NCBI RefSeq assembly: GCF_000943545.1
Contig: NZ_JTHP01000057.1
Span: 1 to 42,660, forward strand
From: Paenibacillus terrae
GTDB lineage: Bacteria > Bacillota > Bacilli > Paenibacillales > Paenibacillaceae
Length of the DNA stretch: 42,660 bases
Direction of reading: 5' to 3'
The notes beneath the pieces were generated by a model. That model was not told the origin of the DNA. It searched no databases and saw only the letters and a program-made list of their open reading frames with translations. Position 1 is the first letter of the stretch, and every line of letters starts with the position of its first letter. This document shows positions 1 through 7,712 of this stretch, piece after piece. Both the position numbers and the translations under genes were made by a program.

Positions 1-599
1 ACACGACGACTCATGTCCTGAATATTGCTGCTGTCAAATTCGACCTTAATAATCGTGTTAGCGGTTTCCGGATTACCAAGTGAAGAAAACGGGGATAATG
101 TATACAACGAAAATATAAACTGATCCTTCCCGTACATCCTTTTTTTAGATACCTGCCAGCCGTTTTTAATCATTTGCTTTAATTCTTTCTGATCATAAAA
201 AACGGCTCCATTCTCTGATACAACACGTCCGAGCGAAGGTGAATAAATACTCAGACCGGTTCTCCAATTAGATGAGCTTTCTTGGAGTCCAAGCTTGGTT
301 TGGATTCGTTTGACAAGGTTAATGCCATCCAGATTGAGAACCTTGTCCTTTAAAAAAATCGCTTGAAAACTGGCTACATCAGGATCATGAATCAGCAGAT
401 GCGGCCAGGAGGAAATCATTTCAATATTCGTATTCACCTGATTTTGAAAAAAAGTCAACTGGTTATAATTAGACTGATTCAGTTCCTCACGTAACACGCC
501 TGTCGTTGTCTGATTAGAATAGACATACAGGATTAGCACAGGAATAAGCAATACGATAACGATAGAGACGATTTTAGTATAAAAATTAAATTTAAACAT
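1..599 (-). CDS. Sensor histidine kinase, N-terminal part (cut by window edge)
   Basis: The reverse strand opens with ATG at 599 and stays open to the window edge, about 199 codons, so the C-terminus is outside. The protein begins MFKFNFYTKIVSIVIVLLIP, a short cytoplasmic stub followed by one membrane helix (about residues 8-28), then a hydrophilic extracellular stretch typical of the sensor half of YesM-like kinases that sit beside AraC-type response regulators in Paenibacillus. A GA-rich site (AGAGGATG) lies about 10 bases before the ATG. The HAMP and kinase domains that would prove the call are not visible, so the family is inferred from N-terminal architecture only; a chemoreceptor or other Cache-type sensor is possible. 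Confidence 0.65.
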   Translation of the reverse strand, partial: MFKFNFYTKIVSIVIVLLIPVLILYVYSNQTTTGVLREELNQSNYNQLTFFQNQVNTNIEMISSWPHLLIHDPDVASFQAIFLKDKVLNLDGINLVKRIQTKLGLQESSSNWRTGLSIYSPSLGRVVSENGAVFYDQKELKQMIKNGWQVSKKRMYGKDQFIFSLYTLSPFSSLGNPETANTIIKVEFDSSNIQDMSRR

Positions 600-713
600 G
601 AGTTCTACACATCCTCTGCACAAAAAACAAGCATACTTAAATGGTATGCCAGAGCCCTGACCTTCGTTGCCATCAGAACATACTATACATTATTAATGGT
701 TGGCGGTGATAAA

Positions 714-911
714 ATGTTTGATGCTAAGCAAATGGAATGGTTCAATCAACTATCCGCTGAAGATCTGGCGATATTAGGTGCCGGCTTCACTACACTAGGT
801 GATTTTTTTGCTTTTTTGGCATTGATTAGAGCCAAACAGGAGCCTAAGGAAAATAATTTTGTGGCTCTGGTTAGGGCCAAACAGGAGCCTACTAAGGGGA
901 AAAAAAAGTAA
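714..911 (+). CDS. Small hypothetical protein with duplicated LxRAKQEP motif
   Basis: A 65-residue protein of unknown function. I chose ATG 714 (MFDAKQMEW) over the in-frame ATG at 696 because GGCGGTGAT lies just before 714 and nothing ribosome-site-like precedes 696. The first 45 residues look helical with a hydrophobic centre (LAILGAGFTTLGDFFAFLAL). The C-terminus carries two near-identical copies, ALIRAKQEP and ALVRAKQEP, joined by a short Lys/Glu linker and ending in a Lys-rich tail. The repeat suggests an in-frame duplication of about 16 codons. It stands alone between the divergent sensor kinase and the convergent nuclease gene. A small membrane-associated or regulatory peptide is possible, but nothing supports a specific role. 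Confidence 0.5.
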   Translation: MFDAKQMEWFNQLSAEDLAILGAGFTTLGDFFAFLALIRAKQEPKENNFVALVRAKQEPTKGKKK

Positions 912-931
912 CGATACGATCTCATAACATA

Positions 932-1369
932 TTATTTGACGACAAATTTTACGCGAGTTCCATCCTCATACTCATCCAATTGGTGACTGACCCATGATCC
1001 TGCCCCACGATTATCCTTAGGAGCTATGTATTTGACATTTGCACCTTTTCCACCTTCTGAGCACATAGCCATTGGCCATTCGTCACGATCGTATCCTTTA
1101 CGAGTGGGAACTCCTGTAAGCGAATGCTTGCGATTTTGCTCGGCTCCTTCACGGTCAATGGTGCATATGGATGATTTCCCCGCCTGAATGGCCTCCTTGA
1201 TATGCTGCGCCGTTTCAGGATAACGACCTGACGGAAATTGCAACGTAACCTGAGCCGTTGAAGGCGGGTTCTCTCCTGTCGTTTTCGTAAGAAGATTGGC
1301 ACCTTCAAACCAATACACGCCAGTAGCTAGCAGCACTAGAGTTATAAAACTTAACAACTTTTTCTTCAA
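932..1369 (-). CDS. nucB: Secreted NucA/NucB-type sporulation DNase
   Basis: A NucA/NucB-family non-specific endodeoxyribonuclease. The signature DRDEWPMAMCSEGG followed by APKDNRGAGSWV and a closing YEDGTRVKFVV is that of the Bacillus enzymes NucB, which degrades DNA from the lysed mother cell or in biofilm, and NucA. The start is probably TTG at 1369: it is preceded by GGAAGAGG four bases upstream and gives a clean signal peptide (MKKKLLSFITLVLLATGVYW), whereas the longer TTG at 1411 has no ribosome site. From 1369 the protein is 145 residues, near the family length of 110-150. Two cysteines (in SSICT and AMCSE) could form a disulfide outside the cell. It ends just past the preceding plus-strand gene, so the two converge. 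Confidence 0.85.
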   Translation of the reverse strand: MKKKLLSFITLVLLATGVYWFEGANLLTKTTGENPPSTAQVTLQFPSGRYPETAQHIKEAIQAGKSSICTIDREGAEQNRKHSLTGVPTRKGYDRDEWPMAMCSEGGKGANVKYIAPKDNRGAGSWVSHQLDEYEDGTRVKFVVK

Positions 1370-1449
1370 TTTTCCTCTTCCCTTCAAGCTATTCCAGTGG
1401 AAAACCTTCAATCAAGGAAATCCCCGAACTTTATTTTCTATAACCCGAC

Positions 1450-1542
1450 TCAATGAGATATCCAGCGGACAAACCCGAAGAAGGCACACCACAGGAGAAG
1501 ACTGATCAATATTCCCCAAAATAAACCTTTAAAAAGCTTCAT
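1450..1542 (-). CDS. 30-residue single-span membrane microprotein
   Basis: A short open frame starting MKLFKGLFWGILISLLLWC and ending FVRWISH: two basic residues, one strong transmembrane helix and a polar tail. A longer in-frame ATG exists at 1635, but its extra 31 residues are hydrophilic and Cys-rich with no ribosome site. Support for the short gene is its similarity to another microprotein in this window (28562-28714), which shares the WGILIS core followed by LW and has a strong ribosome site. The ribosome site here is weak (GGAAAGG about 14 bases upstream), so expression is uncertain. No function is known. Confidence 0.42.
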   Translation of the reverse strand: MKLFKGLFWGILISLLLWCAFFGFVRWISH

Positions 1543-1819
1543 ACCGCACTGACAACCTTTCCGACTGGGCTTTGCCCTATTATAACATGCCAGAAAGACT
1601 GTTGTCGCAACATGCCCCGCATATATCTTAATCATAAATATTTTAATTTTAAAACATAATAATCTGAAGATAAATTGGAATCATTCCGGAAATAAGTTTC
1701 ATCCCATCGGAAATGACAATTATGATATAAAAAAAATCACATTTTAATCAAAATTTAATGAAAGTTTTCCGAAAATGATGTATAATTATTGACATAATAA
1801 AACGTACGAGGTGATCATC

Positions 1820-2122
1820 ATGGCATTATTAAACAGAGTACAGGAGTTAAAATTGCAACTACCTAGCGAGCATCATAGCATTTCACAATACGTGGACCAT
1901 GCGCTGCATTCAATTGACAGCTTTGTGGAGCAACATCGTCAATTTATAGCCGCTCAGGCTTTGTATGGTGAAAAAATTAACGGCACGGAAGAAAGACTGT
2001 TCCGAGATACCATTTCCGAGATTAAAGCTCAACTGGTGGCCACGCTGGAAAAGACGGTTGAAGACTTATCACACAAAGGCGACAAACACTGGAAGAACCA
2101 TTATCAGGACGGCGTAGAATAA
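1820..2122 (+). CDS. Hypothetical helical protein, 100 residues
   Basis: An uncharacterised, mostly helical, soluble protein (MALLNRVQELKLQLPSEHHS...). The ATG at 1820 is preceded by GAGGTGA at five bases' spacing, so it beats the in-frame GTG at 1811 that lies inside that ribosome site. Leu-, His- and Glu-rich heptads suggest a helical bundle or coiled coil; there is no signal peptide or membrane span. An AT-rich upstream region holds a TATAAT-like box near 1782. The gene is monocistronic: a strong bidirectional terminator follows within ten bases. I do not recognise the family. Confidence 0.65.
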   Translation: MALLNRVQELKLQLPSEHHSISQYVDHALHSIDSFVEQHRQFIAAQALYGEKINGTEERLFRDTISEIKAQLVATLEKTVEDLSHKGDKHWKNHYQDGVE

Positions 2123-2128
2123 GTTAAA

Positions 2129-2160
2129 AAATAACCCCTGGTCATTGACCGGGGTTATTT
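2129..2160. terminator. Bidirectional rho-independent terminator
   Basis: A ten-base stem (AAATAACCCC / GGGGTTATTT) with an inner GGTC/GACC stem, A-rich on one side and T-rich on the other. It lies between the plus-strand gene ending at 2122 and the minus-strand gene ending at 2182 and can serve both. Confidence 0.85.
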
Positions 2161-2181
2161 TTGCATAAGCGATCATGAAGA

Positions 2182-4071
2182 TTATTTTAGCACTCTGACA
2201 GAGGTAGCTACAGTCTTACCTTTATAAACCACTTTAATACTGGAATTTCCGTAAGCCAATGCCTTCACCTGTCCTCCGCTAACCTGTACGATAGAAGGCT
2301 TGGAGGAAGTCCATACCGCTGAACTTGTCACATTGGTAATTGTGCCTGTGTCATAAACCGCATTCACACTCAGCACTTGAGAGGAACCATTAGGAAGCTT
2401 CAAGTTCTTGTTACTCAATACCAGCTTGAGCAGCTTAGGTGTAACCTTGACCTCAATGTTAAATGACTTATTCTGGTATGTGCCCGTAATCGTCGCTGTT
2501 CCAATCCCAACCGCTTTGATGGCTGAGCCTTTTACAATCGCCACGGAAGCATTGGATGTTGTCCATTTCACTTTGTTGCTGAGGGTAACTTTTTTACCAT
2601 CTGTATATACACCGATGACCTTGACCGATTGACTCCCTTTCAAATTCATTTCAGCGCTTGAAAGGCTTGGCGTCAACGTAGAAATCGTTCCTTCTACGAT
2701 GACAGGCACTTTCACATATTTATTCAAATACATGGCCTTGATTCCGGAGTTCCCCCCGCTTACTGCTTTTACCTTGCCATTTCCTACTGTAACTGCCGCA
2801 GTAGTAGCCACCCAGCTTACCTGATTCGTAACATCGAGCGTTCCACCACCAGCCATTTGTGCTTTTACCGTGGGAACACTCACTTCTTGTCCTGCTACCA
2901 GCACATACTTTTTCTCGGATGCGGTCAGCTTGAGCACTTTGTATTGCACGGTTACCGGGATATCCAGCTTGATGGCACCCAATGTAGCTGTCAATGTTGC
3001 GCTACCCGGATTCACTGCAACCAGCTTACCGTCTGCGATTTTGACGACACTTTCATTGCTCAGGCTCCATTTAACATCGGATTGGACTGCTTTTTTGGCT
3101 CCATTGACCAAGTAAGCAGATATGCTCGGAAGAGCCGTTTTGCTTCCTGTTTCGAGCGATAAGCTCGCTTTGCTTGATATCAGTTTTTCAATGGTCGGCA
3201 ATACGTTGACCTTCAAGGTCTTGCTCAAGCCGTGATAGGACACTGTAATTACCGAATTTCCTGCGTCCAATGGGCTAATTTTTCCTTGCTCCACTGTGGC
3301 AACCAGCGGATTGGAGGAAGTCCATTCTGCAGTGCTGGTGACATCAGTTTTACCTCCGGTAAGGTTCACATCAGTCGCTTTGATCTGAATTGGTGAACTC
3401 CCCAGAAAGACCGATTGGGAAGCGGATGGACTCAATATTAATGCCTGGGAAGAGGAACGTACATACACGATCGTTTGTGCTTTGAGTTCATCTTTGCTTG
3501 CTTTAATGTAAGTCATGCCCTTGGCAAGAGGACGAACCAGACCATCTTCCACTGTAGCCACGGACGGATTCGTGGATGTCCATTCCACATCGGATACTTT
3601 TTCTGTACCGCCCGCTGTAAGCGTACCTTGGGCAGTCAATTTCTTCGAATCTCCGCTCACCACCAGATTGATGGGACCAGATGGATCGATTTGCAGCTTG
3701 CTGTAAGGCGATTTAACCGTAATCGTTGTGCTTACCGTTTGCTGTTCATATGTGGCAACAACCTTAATTTGCCCTTTTGACACTGGAGTAATAAGTCCCT
3801 TATCTACCTTTAATATGCTTGAGTCTCCAGAGATCCATTCTGCCTTTTGTGTAACATCTTCTTTGCCCTTTTCTGTCAATGACCACACTTTTAATTGAGC
3901 GGGGTTTCCACCCAGATTGACTGTAGTCGGATTTTGACTGTCCCACTGTACCGTAGAGGTCTTGCTCTCCTCTGCCGCCTGGATCAAACCCGCTGGCAAT
4001 GCTGCAAATAAAAACATCAGCACAGCAAGTAAGAAGGTACTCCGTTTGCTCATACGTTTCATACGTTCCAT
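2182..4071 (-). CDS. Secreted protein of seven bacterial Ig-like (Big_2) repeats
   Basis: A 629-residue exported protein. The N-terminus has a basic stretch and hydrophobic core ending in AGLIQAAEE (signal peptide, cleavage near residue 33). The rest is seven tandem domains of about 80-85 residues, each with the Big_2 pattern of an early beta strand, a central W-x-S-x(N/K)P-S-V/I-x-x-V core, a turn of the G-x-I/V-x-P/A type and a late G-x-(S/A)-x-I-x-(A/V) strand. Such domains act as adhesive or spacer modules. There is no LPXTG, SLH, LysM or catalytic domain, so it is probably secreted or held by non-covalent contacts. The ATG at 4071 has GGGAGAG six bases upstream. It is a single gene with its own terminator. 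Confidence 0.85.
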   Translation of the reverse strand: MERMKRMSKRSTFLLAVLMFLFAALPAGLIQAAEESKTSTVQWDSQNPTTVNLGGNPAQLKVWSLTEKGKEDVTQKAEWISGDSSILKVDKGLITPVSKGQIKVVATYEQQTVSTTITVKSPYSKLQIDPSGPINLVVSGDSKKLTAQGTLTAGGTEKVSDVEWTSTNPSVATVEDGLVRPLAKGMTYIKASKDELKAQTIVYVRSSSQALILSPSASQSVFLGSSPIQIKATDVNLTGGKTDVTSTAEWTSSNPLVATVEQGKISPLDAGNSVITVSYHGLSKTLKVNVLPTIEKLISSKASLSLETGSKTALPSISAYLVNGAKKAVQSDVKWSLSNESVVKIADGKLVAVNPGSATLTATLGAIKLDIPVTVQYKVLKLTASEKKYVLVAGQEVSVPTVKAQMAGGGTLDVTNQVSWVATTAAVTVGNGKVKAVSGGNSGIKAMYLNKYVKVPVIVEGTISTLTPSLSSAEMNLKGSQSVKVIGVYTDGKKVTLSNKVKWTTSNASVAIVKGSAIKAVGIGTATITGTYQNKSFNIEVKVTPKLLKLVLSNKNLKLPNGSSQVLSVNAVYDTGTITNVTSSAVWTSSKPSIVQVSGGQVKALAYGNSSIKVVYKGKTVATSVRVLK

Positions 4072-4191
4072 TCGTTTCTCTCCCTTAGTTTCAGCTCTAT
4101 AAATAGGATATAATTAACAATCCTATTACTTTATCGGTAAACAGCTACTTGATTTGAACCCTTAGGAAGAAAAAAAGGTGGATTATAACAG

Positions 4192-4614
4192 TTAAAGTTC
4201 TCCGTGTAGCGACCTGACCACGAACAGATGACCCTCCTTGGACAAGGTTTGTCCATCATCCAGAACGACATCGTAATCCGTGTGACTGGTCAATTTTGTG
4301 TTGTAGGCAATCAACTGGTCTTCTTTCCAAACGGTCACCGCCGATTGAAAAAGAATGGCATTATCAAACTGCAATGGAACGCTCATCACATAACCGATAG
4401 AATTTAGCTTCGCCGGATGACGGCTTCTGCGCTCACGCCCAGGAGGGAGCATCGTAATATACGTAATATTTTCAAAAGGAATAGACAACATCTTCGGGCC
4501 TAAAATAACGCACTTGTGCGTGTCATCCCATTTTTCAATCGTGCCGCGCACCTTTTGGGTATGACCGTTGTTGCCGTGATATAAAATGACCTGACGTCCC
4601 TTCCATTGACGCAT
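4192..4614 (-). CDS. Small beta-barrel (Sm/SH3-like) hypothetical protein
   Basis: A 140-residue protein beginning MRQWKGRQVILYHGNNG. ATG 4614 is chosen because GGAGGTGAGG stands directly upstream; the longer frame to 4689 runs into ung. Residues 5-65 alternate short strands and turns (GRQVILY, KVRGTIEKW, KCVILGPKM, IPFENITYITM), resembling a five-stranded Sm-like barrel in which the last strand supplies the F-E-N-I-T-Y element. The C-terminal half looks beta-rich too and ends in SLHGEL. It starts 16 bases after the ung stop and is probably co-transcribed with it. I know of no function; the barrel fold is an inference from pattern, not a match. Confidence 0.7.
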   Translation of the reverse strand: MRQWKGRQVILYHGNNGHTQKVRGTIEKWDDTHKCVILGPKMLSIPFENITYITMLPPGRERRSRHPAKLNSIGYVMSVPLQFDNAILFQSAVTVWKEDQLIAYNTKLTSHTDYDVVLDDGQTLSKEGHLFVVRSLHGEL

Positions 4615-4630
4615 GTCCTCACCTCCAGTG

Positions 4631-5299
4631 CTAGCGGTTAGGAATCTCCCACCGAATCGGTTCCATTCCATGCTCCAGCAAAAATGCATTGGTTTGCGAA
4701 AAAGGCTTGCTGCCGAAAAAGCCCCTATGAGCCGCCAAAGGACTCGGATGGACGGATTTCAAAACCAAATGCTTGCTCGTATTCACGAAGCTTGCTTTTT
4801 TCTGGGCATGGCTTCCCCACAAAATAAACACTACCGGCTGCTCACGTTCATTAATCGCCTCAATAACGGCATCCGTGAAACGTTCCCAGCCTATTCCCTG
4901 ATGAGATTGCGGTTGTCCTTCACGCACGGTCAGCACATTGTTCAGCAGCAGCACTCCCTGCTCTGCCCAAGGAACAAGGTAGCCCTGATTGGGAATGGGA
5001 GTGCCGAGATCATCACGCAACTCTTTATATATATTTTGCAGAGACGGCGGTGTACGCACACCTGGTCTTACGGAAAAGCTCAAGCCGTGGGCTTGCCCCT
5101 CTCCATGATAGGGGTCCTGCCCCAATATAACCGCTTTGGTAAGATGATATGGTGTTAATTTAAGTGCGGAAAACAAATCTTCCTTTGGAGGGTAGACTTT
5201 ATGTATCTTGTATTCACGTGCTAATGTATACCTCAATTCATTGAAATAAGGCTTTTCTACCTCTTCCCGTAAAACTTCATCCCAATCATTACCAAACAT
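4631..5299 (-). CDS. ung: Uracil-DNA glycosylase, family 1
   Basis: Removes uracil from DNA, opening base-excision repair in the cytoplasm. The 222-residue length is normal. The water-activating loop GQDPYHGEGQAHGLSFSV is at residues 60-77 with catalytic Asp62 and His65; the uracil-binding LLLNNVLTV is near 117-125; and the minor-groove intercalation loop HPSPLAAHRGFFG starts at His184. Every family-1 signature is intact. It is followed closely by the small barrel gene. Upstream lies an unusual promoter/tRNA-like/terminator unit (5350-5509) that could act as an attenuated leader for ung or be an independent small RNA. Confidence 0.97.
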   Translation of the reverse strand: MFGNDWDEVLREEVEKPYFNELRYTLAREYKIHKVYPPKEDLFSALKLTPYHLTKAVILGQDPYHGEGQAHGLSFSVRPGVRTPPSLQNIYKELRDDLGTPIPNQGYLVPWAEQGVLLLNNVLTVREGQPQSHQGIGWERFTDAVIEAINEREQPVVFILWGSHAQKKASFVNTSKHLVLKSVHPSPLAAHRGFFGSKPFSQTNAFLLEHGMEPIRWEIPNR

Positions 5300-5359
5300 A
5301 ACTCCCGTCTCCTCTCGATATATGGGTCCCGAAATGTTTAGGCGTTTTATTCACAAAAA

Positions 5360-5394
5360 AATAAGCTGGTCTCCCTCATCCGGAGCCAGCTTAT
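5360..5394 (-). terminator. Rho-independent terminator upstream of ung
   Basis: On the minus strand a ten-base stem (AATAAGCTGG / CCAGCTTATT) with an inner CTCC/GGAG stem, followed by seven T residues. It lies about 60 bases before the ung start and about 80 bases after a consensus minus-strand promoter, so it would end a transcript of about 125 bases, or attenuate readthrough into ung. Confidence 0.85.
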
Positions 5395-5413
5395 TTATTC
5401 GTTACCTGTGTTA

Positions 5414-5480
5414 CATGCCGAAGGACCAGGATAGAAACCATACGATAATCAGCTACCGTTGGATCTAAATTCGATTTCCT
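5414..5480 (-). pseudogene. Decayed tRNA-Leu (3' half) inside a promoter-terminator unit
   Basis: On the minus strand this segment aligns to the 3' half of the intact tRNA-Leu(UAA) at 27667-27752. Shared stretches in order are CGGTAG, TGA, CGTA, GGTT, ATCC, GGTCCT and CGGCAT, with roughly three quarters of about 45 bases identical and a few one-base indels. The T stem no longer pairs well and a T is inserted before CGGC, so it cannot be a working tRNA. The anticodon-stem region is only weakly recognisable and the 5' half is replaced by, or has drifted into, a promoter. From a start near 5475 the RNA would carry this element and end at the terminator 5360-5394. It could be a mere relic or a tRNA-like small RNA. 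Confidence 0.55.
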
Positions 5481-5481
5481 T

Positions 5482-5509
5482 ATTATAGCATTAACGATAA
5501 TGGTGTCAA
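5482..5509 (-). promoter_or_regulatory. Consensus sigma-A promoter reading toward ung
   Basis: On the minus strand TTGACA (5509-5504) and TATAAT (5487-5482) are both perfect, separated by 16 bases. The predicted start near 5475 falls at the edge of the tRNA-like element. This is one of the best promoter matches I saw in the window. Confidence 0.75.
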
Positions 5510-5574
5510 GTAACTGTAAGCCCAAATCCACACGGTACCTCGTAAAAATCAAGAGGTTGGCCCAGAATAGTAGG

Positions 5575-6234
5575 TTAAGCCTTATGAGCTGTTAGATATT
5601 CTAGCGCGTTATACAACATAACGGCTGCTTCCGCACGTGTAATCTCGCTTTTTGGATTAAACTTTTTATTTGCATCCAAGGTATTGACCTTGTATATCAG
5701 CGAACGCTGAATGCTGCCTTGATACGAAGGCTCCAACTTGCTACCATCGGCAATCGTTACAGGTGCAATTTTGATCATCGGCAGGCTACCTGCTTTTTCC
5801 ATGCCCTGAATCAGCATATGGGTGAACTCTTCCTTGGTCAGCGTTTTTGAAGGATCGATATCTTTTGGAATCTCTACGCCATTATAATGCGCGTTGATAA
5901 AGGCTTCGGCATACCATGCGGTATCCTTAACATGGGCGAACAGTCCGCTGGCCTGTGGCGCCTTATTAAAATCAATAGCGGCCAAACTGAGCTGAAATCC
6001 GCCAGAGATCAACTGAATGCCTTGGGCAGCAGTCACTTTAGAGGCGGGGAGAAACTGCGTATCAGAGACCCCTTTGAGCAAACCCTGACTTTGAAGGGAG
6101 ATGATTTTATCTTTGCCGCTTACGCTGTCCAAATCCTTGAACGGATTGCCCGCCGCAAACATTTGACCTCCAAAAGAGAAGGAAAGAAGTGATACTGTGG
6201 TCATGGCTGCGAATGCGCTTTTTCTCATATTCAT
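5575..6234 (-). CDS. Small secreted SLH-domain protein
   Basis: A 219-residue exported protein. A signal peptide (MNMRKSAFAAMTTVSLLSFS... ending MFAAG) is followed by S-layer-homology-like segments: NPFKDLDSVSGKDKIISLQSQGLLKG near residue 30, a central degenerate copy around FAHVKDTAWYAEAFINAHYNG, and a C-terminal ITRAEAAVMLYNALEYL. SLH modules bind pyruvylated secondary cell-wall polymers. There is no partner catalytic domain, so the protein may be only a wall-bound scaffold. GTGGAACTTAC upstream of the ATG gives a modest ribosome site. Its transcript could end at the terminator 5360-5394 after passing the tRNA-like unit. Apparent function beyond wall binding is unknown. Confidence 0.85.
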   Translation of the reverse strand: MNMRKSAFAAMTTVSLLSFSFGGQMFAAGNPFKDLDSVSGKDKIISLQSQGLLKGVSDTQFLPASKVTAAQGIQLISGGFQLSLAAIDFNKAPQASGLFAHVKDTAWYAEAFINAHYNGVEIPKDIDPSKTLTKEEFTHMLIQGMEKAGSLPMIKIAPVTIADGSKLEPSYQGSIQRSLIYKVNTLDANKKFNPKSEITRAEAAVMLYNALEYLTAHKA

Positions 6235-6354
6235 GTAAGTTCCACCTTGTAGTTGAATTAGGCCGCCTGGCCATTAACAACCTCTTTGACGTAGTTCAGG
6301 ATGGAAAGGTTGCAAGCGATCTAACAGAGATTCGGATGAAGATTGCCCGAACGC

Positions 6355-7641
6355 TCAATTCTTATCTTTCACGCCAATCACGATGACATCCCCCTCAAAA
6401 TTATGCATATCAATAACCGTTACATTGTCCTGAAACGCTACCGAAGCTGCTGCAAATCGGCGGTATTCCAGGTCGATAATCGTAAAGTCATATTCTCTGA
6501 GATCGGCGTCTAGCTTCAGGACCGTGTTCACCGGCACATAAATAGCAATTTTTTCGAAGCCTCTGGTTGAGGCAACTCGAATCTCTTCCGTGTTCTTAAG
6601 TACTATGTTCCAAGGCTGCAAATCTACCAGTCCGTACATCTGGAACAGCCACTTCGCGAATCCATAATCCCACGCTCCTTCAAATTTAAGGGCAGCCTGC
6701 CATTCATAGGGGCTATCAAAACCTTCCCCGGTAACTCCAAAGCGCTTCCCTTTTTTGTGCCAGCTCCATATTCCATGTGCTCCATAGGTTACGCCGGCTC
6801 CCGCACCGGACAAAAGACTTTGCCATGCAGCTTTACGCACGTCGGCACGGCCGAAACGACCGTATTCTCTCCGGCTGTATCCCATCATCTCGTAGCAAGG
6901 TTCCGAGTTTAGCACAGGCCGTGTTACCCGCTTGTTGTAGAAGTCCAACGCCAAGGTGTAGGCCTTGGACTGAAACTGCGAATTGTGACCTGATTGGTAC
7001 ATGTAAAAGTCCAAATTAGGATCGTTAATGAACTCATCCGGCAGATCCGCCAGTCTCCCCTGAATGTGGAGAGTAGTCAAACACTCAGGACTATGCTTCT
7101 TCACAACGTGAAGTGTGGTACGGTAATACTCGTTCGCTCGCTCTGACGGGAAGTCGGTATCCCCGCTCACGATATAGATAGGGTGATACTTTGAGAATCG
7201 GTCTGCCGCGTAACGCACATACGGTTCTACCGCCTCCAGAGGCATCTTTTTCTCATCACGAAGCTTGGCCGCCCATGTATCCGGGATATAATTGCACCAA
7301 AGCAAAACAAGCGCGGGTACAAATCCCTTGCTCACCGCCATCTCGACCATTGTCTCCGCCCTGTCAAAATAGTCTGGATTCAGCGAATAAAAATCGTAGC
7401 TCCCGTCCTCAATCCGTACGAACGGTTCGTAATCCAAATCACTGCCGCTGGCATCCCACTGACGCAGCAAATTGATTTGCAGAACATTAAACCCCTGGCT
7501 ACTTCTGTAGTCAAGATAATCAGCCCATTCCTCCAGTGAGATGTTGGTAAATGCGCTCCAGACGGTATCCGCCAGATAAAAAAATGGAACTCCTTCATTG
7601 ACAAAGTAACGTTTGTTCTCCGCTATGCCAAGCTTTATCAT
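6355..7641 (-). CDS. Cytoplasmic DUF4038 apiosidase-like glycoside hydrolase
   Basis: A 428-residue (beta/alpha)8-type hydrolase of the DUF4038 group, which includes the GH140 apiosidases that remove D-apiose from rhamnogalacturonan II. Typical features are the start with ENKRYFVNEGVPFFYLADTVW, the LNPDYFDRAETMV segment, IVSGDTDF (Asp161/Asp163) and LNSEPCYE (Glu247), the last two at the expected positions of catalytic acid and nucleophile. There is no signal peptide or membrane span, unlike the surface GH140 enzymes, so it should act inside the cell. It is the last gene of the PTS operon, 71 bases behind IIC. I infer that it cleaves an apiosyl-glycoside delivered by this PTS; the substrate is not proven by the sequence, and other DUF4038 proteins act on different sugars. 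Confidence 0.85.
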   Translation of the reverse strand: MIKLGIAENKRYFVNEGVPFFYLADTVWSAFTNISLEEWADYLDYRSSQGFNVLQINLLRQWDASGSDLDYEPFVRIEDGSYDFYSLNPDYFDRAETMVEMAVSKGFVPALVLLWCNYIPDTWAAKLRDEKKMPLEAVEPYVRYAADRFSKYHPIYIVSGDTDFPSERANEYYRTTLHVVKKHSPECLTTLHIQGRLADLPDEFINDPNLDFYMYQSGHNSQFQSKAYTLALDFYNKRVTRPVLNSEPCYEMMGYSRREYGRFGRADVRKAAWQSLLSGAGAGVTYGAHGIWSWHKKGKRFGVTGEGFDSPYEWQAALKFEGAWDYGFAKWLFQMYGLVDLQPWNIVLKNTEEIRVASTRGFEKIAIYVPVNTVLKLDADLREYDFTIIDLEYRRFAAASVAFQDNVTVIDMHNFEGDVIVIGVKDKN

Positions 7642-7675
7642 ACGGCATCCCCCTTATTGCTGTAATGACAGAAAA

Positions 7676-7692
7676 CGGCGAACAGTTCGCCG
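7676..7692 (-). other. Stem-loop between PTS IIC and the glycosidase
   Basis: A perfect seven-base stem (CGGCGAA / TTCGCCG) with a three-base loop, followed on the minus strand by TTTTC. It sits in the 71-base gap between IIC and the DUF4038 gene and could be a weak terminator lowering glycosidase expression or an RNA-stabilising hairpin. Confidence 0.45.
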
Positions 7693-7712
7693 CTTTCCCT
7701 TTTATTGCTCAT

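Noticed and set aside
4613..5158. 181-codon plus-strand open frame
   Set aside because: It lies entirely antisense to ung, whose catalytic motifs are complete; it has no ribosome site.
5354..5500. T-box riboswitch upstream of ung
   Set aside because: The tRNA-like sequence is a tRNA relic, not a specifier loop, and the conserved T-box antiterminator bulge (NGGUGGNACCGCG-type) is absent.
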